From: a bacterium (Candidatus Ratteibacteria) CG_4_9_14_3_um_filter_41_21
GTDB taxonomy: Bacteria; Ratteibacteria; UBA8468
Reading direction: 5' to 3'
Length of the DNA stretch: 11,625 nucleotides
Assembly: GCA_002791075.1 (NCBI GenBank)
Contig: PFWI01000142.1
Location: 1-11,625, forward strand
Of the stretch, positions 1 through 6,890 are shown piece after piece. The translations under genes and the position numbers were made by a program. Under the pieces are notes generated by a model. The model made no database searches. It saw nothing but the letters and a program-made list of their open reading frames with translations, and was not told where the DNA came from. Positions within the stretch are counted from its first letter, which is position 1; each line of letters opens with the position of its first letter.

Positions 1-1
1 A

Positions 2-499
2 ATTGCCGCTTACAAAGCCGCGGATGTTATTCAAAAATTAAAAAAGAAGTATGAAATCAAGGTAGTGATGACTGAAAATAGCAAGCGTTTTATCACTCCC
101 CTTACTTTGCAGACCCTTTCCGGAAATCCTGTTTATTCGGAAATGCTTGTTCTTCCAAAAGAATGGGAGATAACCCATATCTCTTTGGCTAAATGGGCTG
201 ACCTTCTTTTGATTATTCCGGCTACGGCGAATATTATTGGCAAGGTAGCTTCAGGTATTGCCGACGATCTTCTTTCCACGGTAATGATGGCAACAACTTC
301 TCCGGTACTGTTTGCTCCGGCAATGAATAAGAATATGTGGAAAAATCTTATTTTGCAGGAAAATGTCAAAAGATTGAAAAAAATTGGGTATCATTTTATT
401 GAACCGATATTAGGAATTTTGGCCAATGGGCAAATCGGTGTCGGCCATCTGGCACCGGTGGAGAGAATTGTTGAGGAAGTAGAAAGGCGGTTAAAATGA
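2..499 (+). CDS. coaC: Stand-alone CoaC-like flavoprotein (phosphopantothenoylcysteine decarboxylase family), 5' end missing
   Basis: The reading frame is open from base 2 (IAAYKAADVIQKL...) and ends with TGA at 497-499, giving 165 residues; roughly the first dozen residues lie outside the window. The fold is that of the homo-oligomeric FMN cysteine decarboxylases, which in CoA synthesis convert phosphopantothenoylcysteine to phosphopantetheine. Visible signatures are the N-terminal IAAYKA flavin-binding turn, the conserved HISLAKWAD segment (active-site His), PATANIIGKVASGIADDLL, and the substrate-binding PAMNKNMW motif. The protein stops where a CoaB ligase domain would begin in the usual CoaBC fusion, so it is a one-domain form. 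The segment that is normally LACGD reads LANGQ, so the catalytic Cys is replaced by Asn (aat). The family call is firm. The exact reaction is less certain because of that change, and a LanD/EpiD-like oxidative decarboxylase is an alternative. Its stop overlaps the proB start (ATGA). Confidence 0.85.
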   Translation: MAAYKAADVIQKLKKKYEIKVVMTENSKRFITPLTLQTLSGNPVYSEMLVLPKEWEITHISLAKWADLLLIIPATANIIGKVASGIADDLLSTVMMATTSPVLFAPAMNKNMWKNLILQENVKRLKKIGYHFIEPILGILANGQIGVGHLAPVERIVEEVERRLK

Positions 500-1308
500 A
501 ACGGATTCAATTATTAAGTAAGGTAAGCCGGGTGGTTATAAAACTTGGTACCAGGGTTTTGACTACTCGGGAGAATCGGCTTGATACTTCCAAAATAGAG
601 GAATTGGTTGAAGAGTTTGTCTGGCTGCGGAAAAAGGGGATTCAACTTACTATTGTTACCTCGGGGGCAATCACTGCCGGGATGAAAAGTCTGGGTTTAA
701 AAATAAGGCCGAAGAATCTTGCGAAATTGCAGGCAGCTGCTTGTGTTGGGCAAAGCCAACTGATGCGCATTTACGAAAGATTGTTTAAAGAGAGAGGTTT
801 TATCGTAGGTCAAATTCTTCTTACTAAAGACATTCTGGCTAAAAAGGAACGTTATCTTAATGTGCGCAATACTTTGTCTTCCCTGCTTTCCTTGAACGTT
901 ATTCCCATTATCAATGAAAATGACTCAGTGGCGGTTGATGAGATTAAATTTGGGGATAATGATACTCTTTCTGCTTTAGTTACCAATTTAGTGGAGGCAA
1001 ATTTATTAATTATCCTTTCTGACGTTGACGGACTTTATGCCGATTATTATAGAACAGATAAATCCGGTAGATGCTATCAACGGGGTAAATTGCTTTCCTG
1101 CGTAGAGAATATTTCCGAAGACATTGAAAAATTTGCAAAAAGAACAAATTCTCCTCAAAGTATGGGAGGAATGATTACGAAGATACAAGCGGCTAAAACT
1201 GTGCTTAAAAAGGGAAAAATGGCGCTGATCGCCAATGGAGAAAGACCGAAAATTATCAGAGAGATTTTTGCCGGCAAAAAAGTCGGGACAATCTTTTTAC
1301 CAAAATAA
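496..1308 (+). CDS. proB: Glutamate 5-kinase, short form without PUA domain
   Basis: This enzyme phosphorylates L-glutamate with ATP to gamma-glutamyl phosphate, the first step of proline synthesis, in the cytoplasm. The 270 residues form one amino-acid-kinase domain. Motifs seen are VIKLGTRVLT (nucleotide-binding Lys/Gly turn), TSGAITAGM, VGQSQLMRIYE, INENDSVAVDEIKFGDNDTL (glutamate and Mg-ATP site), LSDVDGLY and SMGGMITKIQAA. It ends at KKVGTIFLPK, exactly after the kinase domain. The C-terminal PUA domain found in the roughly 370-residue E. coli-type enzyme is absent, which probably alters proline feedback control. The ATG overlaps the coaC stop by 4 nt (ATGA), so translational coupling is likely; a weak AAGG lies about 9 nt upstream. 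proA follows after a repeat element. Identification is certain. Confidence 0.96.
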   Translation: MKRIQLLSKVSRVVIKLGTRVLTTRENRLDTSKIEELVEEFVWLRKKGIQLTIVTSGAITAGMKSLGLKIRPKNLAKLQAAACVGQSQLMRIYERLFKERGFIVGQILLTKDILAKKERYLNVRNTLSSLLSLNVIPIINENDSVAVDEIKFGDNDTLSALVTNLVEANLLIILSDVDGLYADYYRTDKSGRCYQRGKLLSCVENISEDIEKFAKRTNSPQSMGGMITKIQAAKTVLKKGKMALIANGERPKIIREIFAGKKVGTIFLPK

Positions 1309-1453
1309 ATGCAACCACGAATTGCTCGAATTTGACGAATTAAAGAATATGTGGGAAAGGTCTCCTGACCTTGATATTATATCGACATCAGGAGATGTCT
1401 CCTACAATGTAAAATTCGATTAATTCGTGTAATTCGTGGTTAGAAATAAAATG
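1303..1453. repeat. Possible imperfect target-site duplication around element 1
   Basis: AAATAAATG (1303-1311) on the left and AAATAAAATG (1444-1453, which contains the proA start codon) on the right flank the 1313-1441 element. Both are A-rich, so chance is a real alternative. A similar pair, GAGAAAA at 4352-4358 and 4553-4559, flanks the second element. Confidence 0.3.
1313..1441. repeat. Palindromic interspersed element 1 (MITE-like), proB-proA gap
   Basis: The left end AACCACGAATT (1313-1323) and the right end AATTCGTGGTT (1431-1441) are perfect 11-bp inverted repeats. Looser symmetry extends inward through further CGAATT units. The centre holds two hairpins: AGGTC-TCCT-GACCT (1358-1371) and GACATC-AGGA-GATGTC (1384-1399). 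There is no coding capacity. The element starts 4 nt after the proB stop and ends 9 nt before the proA ATG. It shares both termini with the elements at 4361-4551 and 8564-8812. It looks like a non-autonomous mobile or REP-type repeat; no transposase is present in the window. Confidence 0.85.
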
Positions 1454-2707
1454 AATTTAAAAGAGGAAATTTTACTGATGGGGAAATATGCCAAAGAAGC
1501 TTCCTATTTTCTTGCAGAAAGCTCTCTGACTTTTCGCAATAAGGCACTTCTTTTAATTGCTCAAGAGTTGGACAGAAAGAAAACTTTGATTCTCAAAGAG
1601 AATCAAAGAGATATTAAAGTTGCTCAAGATAAAAAATTTTCTTCGGCTTTTTTGGACCGTCTTCGTTTAGATAGCCATCGGATTAAGAAGATGATTGAGA
1701 TGGTTAAGGAGGTTAAGAGATTACCGGAGCCTTTAGGCAGAATTATTTTAGAGAAGAAAAGGCCAAATGGACTTCTCATCAGAAGAGTCAGCGTTCCTAT
1801 CGGAGTAATTGCCATTATTTATGAGTCTCGGCCGGATGTTACCGTGCAGGCATCTATTCTGTGCTTGAAATCAGGCAACAGCGTGATCTTGAAAGGAGGG
1901 AAAGAGTCCCGATTCTCCAATCTCATTTTGGTGAATATTTTGCAAGAAAGTCTTTTGCAGGCAGGTCTTCCTGAACATAGCGTCCAGATTGTTAAGAGGA
2001 AAGAAAGAAAAGCGACTAAGGAACTTCTCTCTTTGGCTGATTATCTGGACCTGGTTATTCCCCGGGGAGGAGAATCCTTGATTAAAATGATAAGTCTCAA
2101 TTCCCGGATTCCGGTAATCAAGCATTACCAAGGGATATGCCATACTTACGTGGATAAAGAAGCGGATTTGAACAAAGCGGTTTCAGTTGTTTATAATGCT
2201 AAGATGCAAAGACCGGGAACCTGCAATAGCACTGAGACCTTGCTGGTTCATCAAGAGATTGCCCCTTCTTTTCTTCCGGAGATAATTAATAAATTAAAGG
2301 CAGCTGGCTGCGAAATTCGCGGTTGCCCAAAAACTTTTAAAATTTTTCCCGGGATTAAAAAGGCCAAGGAACAAGATTGGAGCACTGAATACCTTAATCC
2401 TATTTTATCAATTAAGGTGGTAGATTCTTTGAAAGAGGCAATAGAGCATATCAATTTTTATGGAACAAGGCTTTCGGATAGTATTATAACTGAAAATAAG
2501 AAAAGAGGGGAAAAATTTTTAAAAAAGGTAGATTCAGCGGCGGTCTATTTGAATGCTTCCACCAGATTCACTGATGGGAATGAGTTTGGATTGGGCGCCG
2601 AAATTGGGATTAGCACCGATAAAATTCATGCCCGCGGTCCCATGGGCCTGGAATCTCTTACTTCCTATAAATATCTCATTTACGGAAATGGTCAAATCAG
2701 AAAGTAG
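1451..2707 (+). CDS. proA: Glutamate-5-semialdehyde dehydrogenase (gamma-glutamyl phosphate reductase)
   Basis: This enzyme reduces gamma-glutamyl phosphate with NADPH to glutamate-5-semialdehyde, the second step of proline synthesis and the direct successor of ProB. The 418 residues match the family length (E. coli, 417). Motifs seen are MGKYAKEASYFLAESS at the N-terminus, LDRLRLDSHRIKKM, RRVSVPIGVIAIIYESRPDV, CLKSGNSVILKGGKE, LVIPRGGESLIKMI, the catalytic-Cys loop QRPGTCNSTETLL (Cys258), and the C-terminal NASTRFTDGNEFGLGAEIG with HARGPMGLESLTSYKY. I chose the ATG at 1451. An in-frame GTG at 1436 lies inside the repeat end and is unlikely. No Shine-Dalgarno site precedes 1451; an alternative ATG 27 nt downstream has GAGG upstream but would trim the conserved N-terminus only slightly. 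The gene overlaps nadD by 20 nt. Confidence 0.96.
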   Translation: MNLKEEILLMGKYAKEASYFLAESSLTFRNKALLLIAQELDRKKTLILKENQRDIKVAQDKKFSSAFLDRLRLDSHRIKKMIEMVKEVKRLPEPLGRIILEKKRPNGLLIRRVSVPIGVIAIIYESRPDVTVQASILCLKSGNSVILKGGKESRFSNLILVNILQESLLQAGLPEHSVQIVKRKERKATKELLSLADYLDLVIPRGGESLIKMISLNSRIPVIKHYQGICHTYVDKEADLNKAVSVVYNAKMQRPGTCNSTETLLVHQEIAPSFLPEIINKLKAAGCEIRGCPKTFKIFPGIKKAKEQDWSTEYLNPILSIKVVDSLKEAIEHINFYGTRLSDSIITENKKRGEKFLKKVDSAAVYLNASTRFTDGNEFGLGAEIGISTDKIHARGPMGLESLTSYKYLIYGNGQIRK

Positions 2708-3335
2708 CAAAAAGACCGGTGTTGGTATTTTTGGGGGAACGTTTAACCCTATTCATCTTGGACATCTTATCATTGCCGAGAATTCAAGAGAAAAATTAAA
2801 CTTAAAAAAAATAATTTTTGTTCCATCTTGTTACCCTCCGCATAAAAAGACGCCTGAAATCGGAGCTTCTCATCGCTATCAGATGGCAAAGTTAGCTATT
2901 TCCCCAAATCCTTATTTTGTGCTTTCTGCGATAGAAGTGAAACGAAAAAATAAGTCTTATACCATTGATACAATCAGAGCGTTAAAAAAATTGTATTCAA
3001 AAGAGAAAAATTTCTACTTTATTCTTGGGCTGGATGCCTATTTAGCAATAAATACCTGGAAGGATATTGAAAAATTAGCAGGATTAGTCAAGTTTGTTGT
3101 GGTAAAAAGGCCGGGCTATCAGGGTGACACTTCGTGTCAGGTTGCCACGTCGTCCGTTCAAAGCGGACTCCTCGCAATGACACCAAAATTCAAAAATGTA
3201 AAGTTTCTCGATTTAGGGCCAATCGGTATTTCATCTACCGAAATCAGAAAGAGAATAAAAGAGAAAAAATCGGTCAGGTATCTGCTGCCAAAAAATGTAA
3301 TGGATTACATTTTTCAACACCATCTTTATGAATAA
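2688..3335 (+). CDS. nadD: Nicotinate-nucleotide adenylyltransferase with an in-frame repeat-derived insertion
   Basis: NadD transfers AMP from ATP to nicotinate mononucleotide, giving deamido-NAD in NAD synthesis. The 215-residue protein has the nucleotidyltransferase signature GIFGGTFNPIHLGH (residues 13-26, with the HxGH-type motif H23..H26), VPSCYPPHK, a KNKSYTIDTIRALK segment, FILGLDAYLAI, FVVVKRPGY, and the C-terminal GISSTEIRKRI (ISST motif 181-187). I chose the ATG at 2688, inside the end of proA; an open frame continues upstream but lies wholly within proA. Residues about 146-166 are encoded by a palindromic repeat (3125-3183). The stretch between RPGY and ISST is about 36 residues, against about 17 in B. 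subtilis NadD. The insert lies in a variable loop before the ISST motif, so activity is probably kept. The stop overlaps pheS by 8 nt. Confidence 0.93.
   Translation: MVKSESSKKTGVGIFGGTFNPIHLGHLIIAENSREKLNLKKIIFVPSCYPPHKKTPEIGASHRYQMAKLAISPNPYFVLSAIEVKRKNKSYTIDTIRALKKLYSKEKNFYFILGLDAYLAINTWKDIEKLAGLVKFVVVKRPGYQGDTSCQVATSSVQSGLLAMTPKFKNVKFLDLGPIGISSTEIRKRIKEKKSVRYLLPKNVMDYIFQHHLYE
3125..3183. repeat. Palindromic repeat inserted in frame in nadD
   Basis: The segment holds a hairpin TGACAC-TTC-GTGTCA (3125-3139), then TTGCCACG (3142-3149), a second hairpin GTCCG...CGGAC (3152-3168), and the end CTCGCAATGAC (3171-3181). The end and the TTGCCACG block also occur in the nested element at 8598-8774, so both are copies of one family. 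It adds about 20 codons without shifting the frame and contains no stop in the nadD frame. The arrangement resembles the in-gene palindromic elements known from Rickettsia; that comparison is by analogy, not homology. Confidence 0.8.
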
Positions 3336-4353
3336 AAAAGGAAATTCCTATACAATTGAATTAAAAAAGATCGAGAAAGAAGCGTTCCTTTCGTTAAAGA
3401 AAGTGGAAACGAAGGAAGAATTAGAAAATTTCAGGATTGCTTATTTAGGGAGGAAGGGAGTCCTCAATGGCATTTTAAGGAAGATTAAAGATTTTCCTTT
3501 AGAAGAAAAGAAAATCTCAGGACGACAGGCCAATAACTTAAAAAGACAATTAGAAGAAAATCTAAAAAAACGTGTTTTACAATTTGAGAAAAAAACAGAG
3601 GCTAAAAAGATTGACATAACTTTACCGGGAATAAAACCGAAATTAGGACATCTGCACCCAATTACTCTTATCCGGGAGGAAATGAAAGGAATCTTTCAAG
3701 AACTTGGTTTTGAGATAATAACTGGGCCTGAAATTGAGACCGAATACTATAACTTTGAAGCCTTGAATTTCCCCAAATACCATCCCGCCAGAGATTCTTT
3801 TGATAGTTTCTATCTGGCTTCCGGCATCCTTTTGAGATCTCATACCTCGCCGGTTCAAATTCGGGTTATGGAGAAAAGAAAACCTCCGCTTCGGATAATT
3901 ACTACCGGCAGATGCTTTCGTCGTGACGCTATTGACAACAGCCACTTTCCAATTTTTCACCAGATGGAGGGTTTAATGGTAGGGGAGGGGATTAAATTTT
4001 CTCATCTCAAGGGAATTCTCATCTATTTTCTTCAGAAAATTTTTAGTTCTGAAATTAAAGTTCGTTTTTTACCAGCCTATTTTCCGTTTACCGAGCCAAG
4101 TGCCGAGGTAAGCATTTCCTGTATTTTTTGCAAAGGGTTTGGATGCAGCAGTTGCGGTCATAGTGGTTGGATTGAAATTTTAGGCGCCGGGATGGTTAAC
4201 CCCAAAGTTCTCAGAAAAGTAAAATATGATCCCGAAAAATTCACTGGTTTTGCCTTTGGGATGGGGATAGAACGAATTACAATGTTGAAGTATAAAATCT
4301 CCGATATCAGACTTTTCTGGGAAAATGATGTGAGATTTTTAGAACAATTCTGA
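3328..4353 (+). CDS. pheS: Phenylalanyl-tRNA synthetase alpha subunit
   Basis: This is the catalytic subunit of the alpha2-beta2 enzyme that charges tRNA-Phe. The 341 residues have the usual layout: an N-terminal coiled-coil arm (about 1-85, with YLGRKGVLNGILR), then the class II core. Core motifs are HPITLIREEMKGIFQELGF (motif 1), HPARDSFDSFYL, LRSHTSPVQIR, GRCFRRDAIDNSHFPIFHQMEG (motif 2 region) and FGMGIERITMLKY (motif 3), ending in RLFWENDVRFLEQF. A four-cysteine cluster, CIFCKGFGCSSCGHSGWIE, precedes the conserved GAGMVNPKVL segment; such a likely zinc-binding knuckle occurs in many bacterial PheS proteins. The start overlaps nadD (8 nt), with no Shine-Dalgarno site, so translational coupling is likely. 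The partner pheT follows after a repeat element. Confidence 0.97.
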   Translation: MNKKGNSYTIELKKIEKEAFLSLKKVETKEELENFRIAYLGRKGVLNGILRKIKDFPLEEKKISGRQANNLKRQLEENLKKRVLQFEKKTEAKKIDITLPGIKPKLGHLHPITLIREEMKGIFQELGFEIITGPEIETEYYNFEALNFPKYHPARDSFDSFYLASGILLRSHTSPVQIRVMEKRKPPLRIITTGRCFRRDAIDNSHFPIFHQMEGLMVGEGIKFSHLKGILIYFLQKIFSSEIKVRFLPAYFPFTEPSAEVSISCIFCKGFGCSSCGHSGWIEILGAGMVNPKVLRKVKYDPEKFTGFAFGMGIERITMLKYKISDIRLFWENDVRFLEQF

Positions 4354-4360
4354 GAAAAGC

Positions 4361-4551
4361 AACCACGAATTTATCGAATTATGCGAATTGTAACTTATTG
4401 TATGGAATTTCAAACTTATTTCTTCGCAACCTGAAGGTTGCGGCTACCTGGTAGCCGCACCATTTATGGTGCGCATAAATATGGTAGTCGCAGGATTTAT
4501 CCTGCGTTAATTTAAAATTCTTAATTAGAGAAATTCGTGTAATTCGTGGTT
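4361..4551. repeat. Palindromic interspersed element 2 (MITE-like), pheS-pheT gap
   Basis: The left end AACCACGAATT (4361-4371) and right end AATTCGTGGTT (4541-4551) are identical to those of the elements at 1313-1441 and (nearly) 8564-8812. The centre differs. It is a run of four short perfect hairpins: CGCAACC/GGTTGCG (4425-4442), GGCTACC/GGTAGCC (4442-4456), GCACCAT/ATGGTGC (4457-4472) and CGCAGGAT/ATCCTGCG (4489-4506). A 20-nt block at 4395-4414 recurs exactly at 10132-10151. The element starts 7 nt after the pheS stop and ends 9 nt before the pheT start. No hairpin is followed by a T-run, so intrinsic termination is unlikely. Confidence 0.85.
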
Positions 4552-4560
4552 AGAGAAAAA

Positions 4561-6576
4561 ATGGTTTATTCTTATCGGTGGTTGAAGGAATATATTGATT
4601 TTGATCTTTCTCCTGAAGGATTAATGGAATTACTCACCTTTAGCGGATTACCAATAGAGAATTTTGTGTCTCTCCCGAAGGATACTGTTTTTGAGTGTGA
4701 AATTCCGGCAAACCGAGGCGATCTTTTGTCCATCTTTGGTATGGCCCGGGAACTTGCCGCTATTTTAAGAAGAAAAGAATCTCTTCGGCTGCCCCCGGTC
4801 TTTTCGGAGGAAGGGTTAAACTTCTCTTTTAAAGTGAGTTCTTCTGTGCCGACTCTTTGTCCCTTCTATTCGGCCAGAATGATTAAGGGAGTGAAGGTGA
4901 AACCCTCGCCAGATTGGCTGCAGGAAAAGTTAACTAAGGCTAGACTCAGGCCAATCAATAATGTAGTTGACATTACTAACCTTGTTCTCCTGGAAACAGG
5001 GCAACCTTTACATGCTTTTGACCAAAGAAAAATTGATGGGGAAATAATTGTTCGCTGCGCTGCTTATGGTGAGAAACTTAGAACACTTGATGGCAACTTT
5101 AGAAAATTAAACCAATCAATGTTAATTATCGCTGATCAGAAAAAACCGCTGGCGATTGCCGGAGTTATCGGAGGAGAGGAAAGTCAGGTAACCGAGACTA
5201 CCTGCGATGTCCTTTTGGAAAGCGCTTGTTTTTCCCCTTCCTCTATCAGAAGGACAACAAAATCATTTAATCTTTCCACGGAATCCTCCTTTCACTTTGA
5301 AAGAGGGGTTGATCCAAACGGAGTAGTTTTTGCCTTGAACCGGGCAAGTTGGCTGCTGGAAAAGGAATGTGAAGGCAATGTTGGTCAGCTCAATAGAGCA
5401 GGAAACTTCCTCAGAGGAGGAAGTTTCCTCTTTCCTTCTTGCAAATTAGAGTTGAGGAAGGAAAAGGTATCTCGCCTTTTGGGAATTGAAATTTCTACCG
5501 GGGAGATAAAAAGGATTTTGACTTCTCTAAATTTTAAAGTCTGGGAAAACGAAGATTTATTTGAGATTGAAATTCCGTCCTTCCGGCATGATATCACAGA
5601 GGAAGTAGACCTAATTGAGGAAGTTGCTCGCCTTTATGGCTATGAAAAGATTCCTGCCGGCATCCCGAAAGCAAAAATTACCCCTTCCTCTGAAAATAAA
5701 CAAGAGAAAATTGCTTCTCGGGCAAGAAATATTTTAGTTTCTTTTGGACTCAATGAGGTGGTTGCTCCCAGTTTTTCTCCTTTTTCAGACGTGGAAGAGA
5801 TAAAAATTGCAAATCCTTTAACGGTAGAGCAGAGTGTTTTGCGCACCAACCTTCTTGCCTCTCTTCTTTCTATTTTCTCCCACAATGTTAATCAGGGGAA
5901 TAAAAAAATGGGATTTTTTGAGTTGGGGAAGGTTTATCTGCAAAAGGATAATTGCCTACGGGAAAAATTAATGCTTTCCATCGGTCTTTATAATTCCGGA
6001 AATTTCTTTGATTTAAAGGGAATTCTGGAGGAACTTCTAAAGAGAACAGGAATTTTAGGCTGCATCGTAAAAGATTTCAATCATCGTCTTTTGGAGGAGG
6101 GGGCATCCGCCGGGATTTTTGTAAATAACAAACTTATAGGTTATTTTGGAGCGCCCAAGAAAAATCTTACGTCCTCAATGAAATTGAAAGGAGAAATTTA
6201 TCTGGCAGAATTGGATTTTGAACTTTTAACTGAATTTGCCTCTTTTGAAAAAGAATTTAAACCATTGCCAAAATATCCTAAGATTAAACGTGATTTGTCG
6301 ATTATTGTTGATGAGGAAATTGATTGGGAGAAAATATCCGAAACAATCAAAGATGTTTCTAACCTTATTAAAAAAGTTGAAATTTTTGATGTCTATAAAG
6401 GCGAAGAAATTCCCTCCGGTTATCGGGGATTGGCTATTTCTATTCTTTATCAGTCTTCCGAAAGGACCCTTACTAAAGGAGAGGTTGATGAAGTTCAGGG
6501 GAAGGTAGAAAAAAGATTAAAAGACTGCTATAAAATAGAAGTAAGGGGTTGTTTAACAACCCCAAAAGGCAAATGA
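4561..6576 (+). CDS. pheT: Phenylalanyl-tRNA synthetase beta subunit, short form lacking the OB-fold tRNA-binding domain
   Basis: PheT pairs with PheS, recognises tRNA-Phe and edits mischarged Tyr-tRNA-Phe. The protein has 671 residues, while the usual bacterial form has about 800. The N-terminal YSYRWLKEYIDF and LLTFSGLPIENF run directly into VFECEIPANRGDLLSIFGMARELAAIL. The EMAP-like B2 domain normally found between them (HPNADKL, GxxCGAPN, lRGxxSxGM) is absent. The B3/B4 editing domain is present (RPINNVVDITNLVLLETGQP, LHAFD, LDG, PLAIAGVIGGEES, STESSFHFERGVDPN), as are the B5 domain (about 290-365, IEIPSFRHDITEEVDLIEEVARLYGY), the B6-B7 core, and the C-terminal FDX-ACB anticodon domain (about 575-671). 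I chose the ATG at 4561; a GTG at 4546 lies in the repeat end. The stop overlaps the zapA start (ATGA). A 12-bp perfect hairpin lies at 5401-5428 in the B4-B5 linker. Confidence 0.96.
   Translation: MVYSYRWLKEYIDFDLSPEGLMELLTFSGLPIENFVSLPKDTVFECEIPANRGDLLSIFGMARELAAILRRKESLRLPPVFSEEGLNFSFKVSSSVPTLCPFYSARMIKGVKVKPSPDWLQEKLTKARLRPINNVVDITNLVLLETGQPLHAFDQRKIDGEIIVRCAAYGEKLRTLDGNFRKLNQSMLIIADQKKPLAIAGVIGGEESQVTETTCDVLLESACFSPSSIRRTTKSFNLSTESSFHFERGVDPNGVVFALNRASWLLEKECEGNVGQLNRAGNFLRGGSFLFPSCKLELRKEKVSRLLGIEISTGEIKRILTSLNFKVWENEDLFEIEIPSFRHDITEEVDLIEEVARLYGYEKIPAGIPKAKITPSSENKQEKIASRARNILVSFGLNEVVAPSFSPFSDVEEIKIANPLTVEQSVLRTNLLASLLSIFSHNVNQGNKKMGFFELGKVYLQKDNCLREKLMLSIGLYNSGNFFDLKGILEELLKRTGILGCIVKDFNHRLLEEGASAGIFVNNKLIGYFGAPKKNLTSSMKLKGEIYLAELDFELLTEFASFEKEFKPLPKYPKIKRDLSIIVDEEIDWEKISETIKDVSNLIKKVEIFDVYKGEEIPSGYRGLAISILYQSSERTLTKGEVDEVQGKVEKRLKDCYKIEVRGCLTTPKGK
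5401..5428. repeat. Perfect 12-bp inverted repeat inside pheT
   Basis: GGAAACTTCCTC (5401-5412), a 4-nt loop AGAG, and GAGGAAGTTTCC (5417-5428) form a perfect hairpin encoding the AGNFLRGGSF part of the linker between the editing and B5 domains. The 12-mer GGAAGTTTCCTC (5419-5430) also starts the structured region after pilO (9550-9561). It may be a small palindromic insertion kept in frame. Confidence 0.6.
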
Positions 6577-6890
6577 GAGAGAAAGGTAAAGTAGAAATTA
6601 CCATTTTCGGAAGTAAATATATTTTGGAAGGCGATAAGGAATATGCGAGCAGATTGGCTGATTATATTAACCAAAAAATAAATGAAAGGTTAAAAATGTC
6701 TCCCGACTTTTCTTCTCTTAAACTGGTGGTAACGACACTTTTATCAGTTAGCGATGAACTTTTTACTTTAAAAGATAAGAGAATAAAAGAAAAAATGGAA
6801 AGTAAGTATGCCCAAAAGAAGGTTGACGAGTTGATAGAATCGGTGGGGAAAAAAGCAGAAGAATTAGATCGCCATGTTGACAGAGATTGA
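6573..6890 (+). CDS. zapA: Cell division protein ZapA
   Basis: ZapA is a small cytoplasmic protein that binds and bundles FtsZ filaments at the division ring. The 105 residues match the family in length and layout: an N-terminal beta-rich head (VEITIFGSKYILEGDKEYASRLADYINQKINERL), the central helix (SLKLVVTTLLSVSDELFTLKDK), and a C-terminal charged coiled coil. I chose the ATG at 6573, which overlaps the pheT stop (ATGA) and has AAGG 4-5 nt upstream; an upstream TTG in frame lies in pheT and is unlikely. The last codons carry the -35 box of the promoter for the downstream tRNA. A pheST-zapA order is seen in various bacteria. Identification is by head-domain similarity and context. Confidence 0.85.
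   Translation: MREKGKVEITIFGSKYILEGDKEYASRLADYINQKINERLKMSPDFSSLKLVVTTLLSVSDELFTLKDKRIKEKMESKYAQKKVDELIESVGKKAEELDRHVDRD

Noticed and set aside
1235..1423. Forward frame overlapping the proB end and repeat element
   Set aside because: It is mostly inside proB in another frame and continues only into the repeat element.
1436..1450. GTG start extending proA upstream
   Set aside because: The codons lie in the end of a repeat element, and homology to ProA begins after the ATG at 1451.
2553..2687. Upstream extension of the nadD frame
   Set aside because: It is wholly inside the proA coding region in another frame, and NadD similarity begins after 2688.
4425..4506. Riboswitch or Phe-responsive T-box before pheT
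   Set aside because: The four hairpins are short perfect palindromes of repeat type; there is no T-box motif, antiterminator or leader peptide.
4546..4560. GTG start extending pheT upstream
   Set aside because: It lies in the same repeat end as the false proA start; PheT homology begins at ATG 4561.
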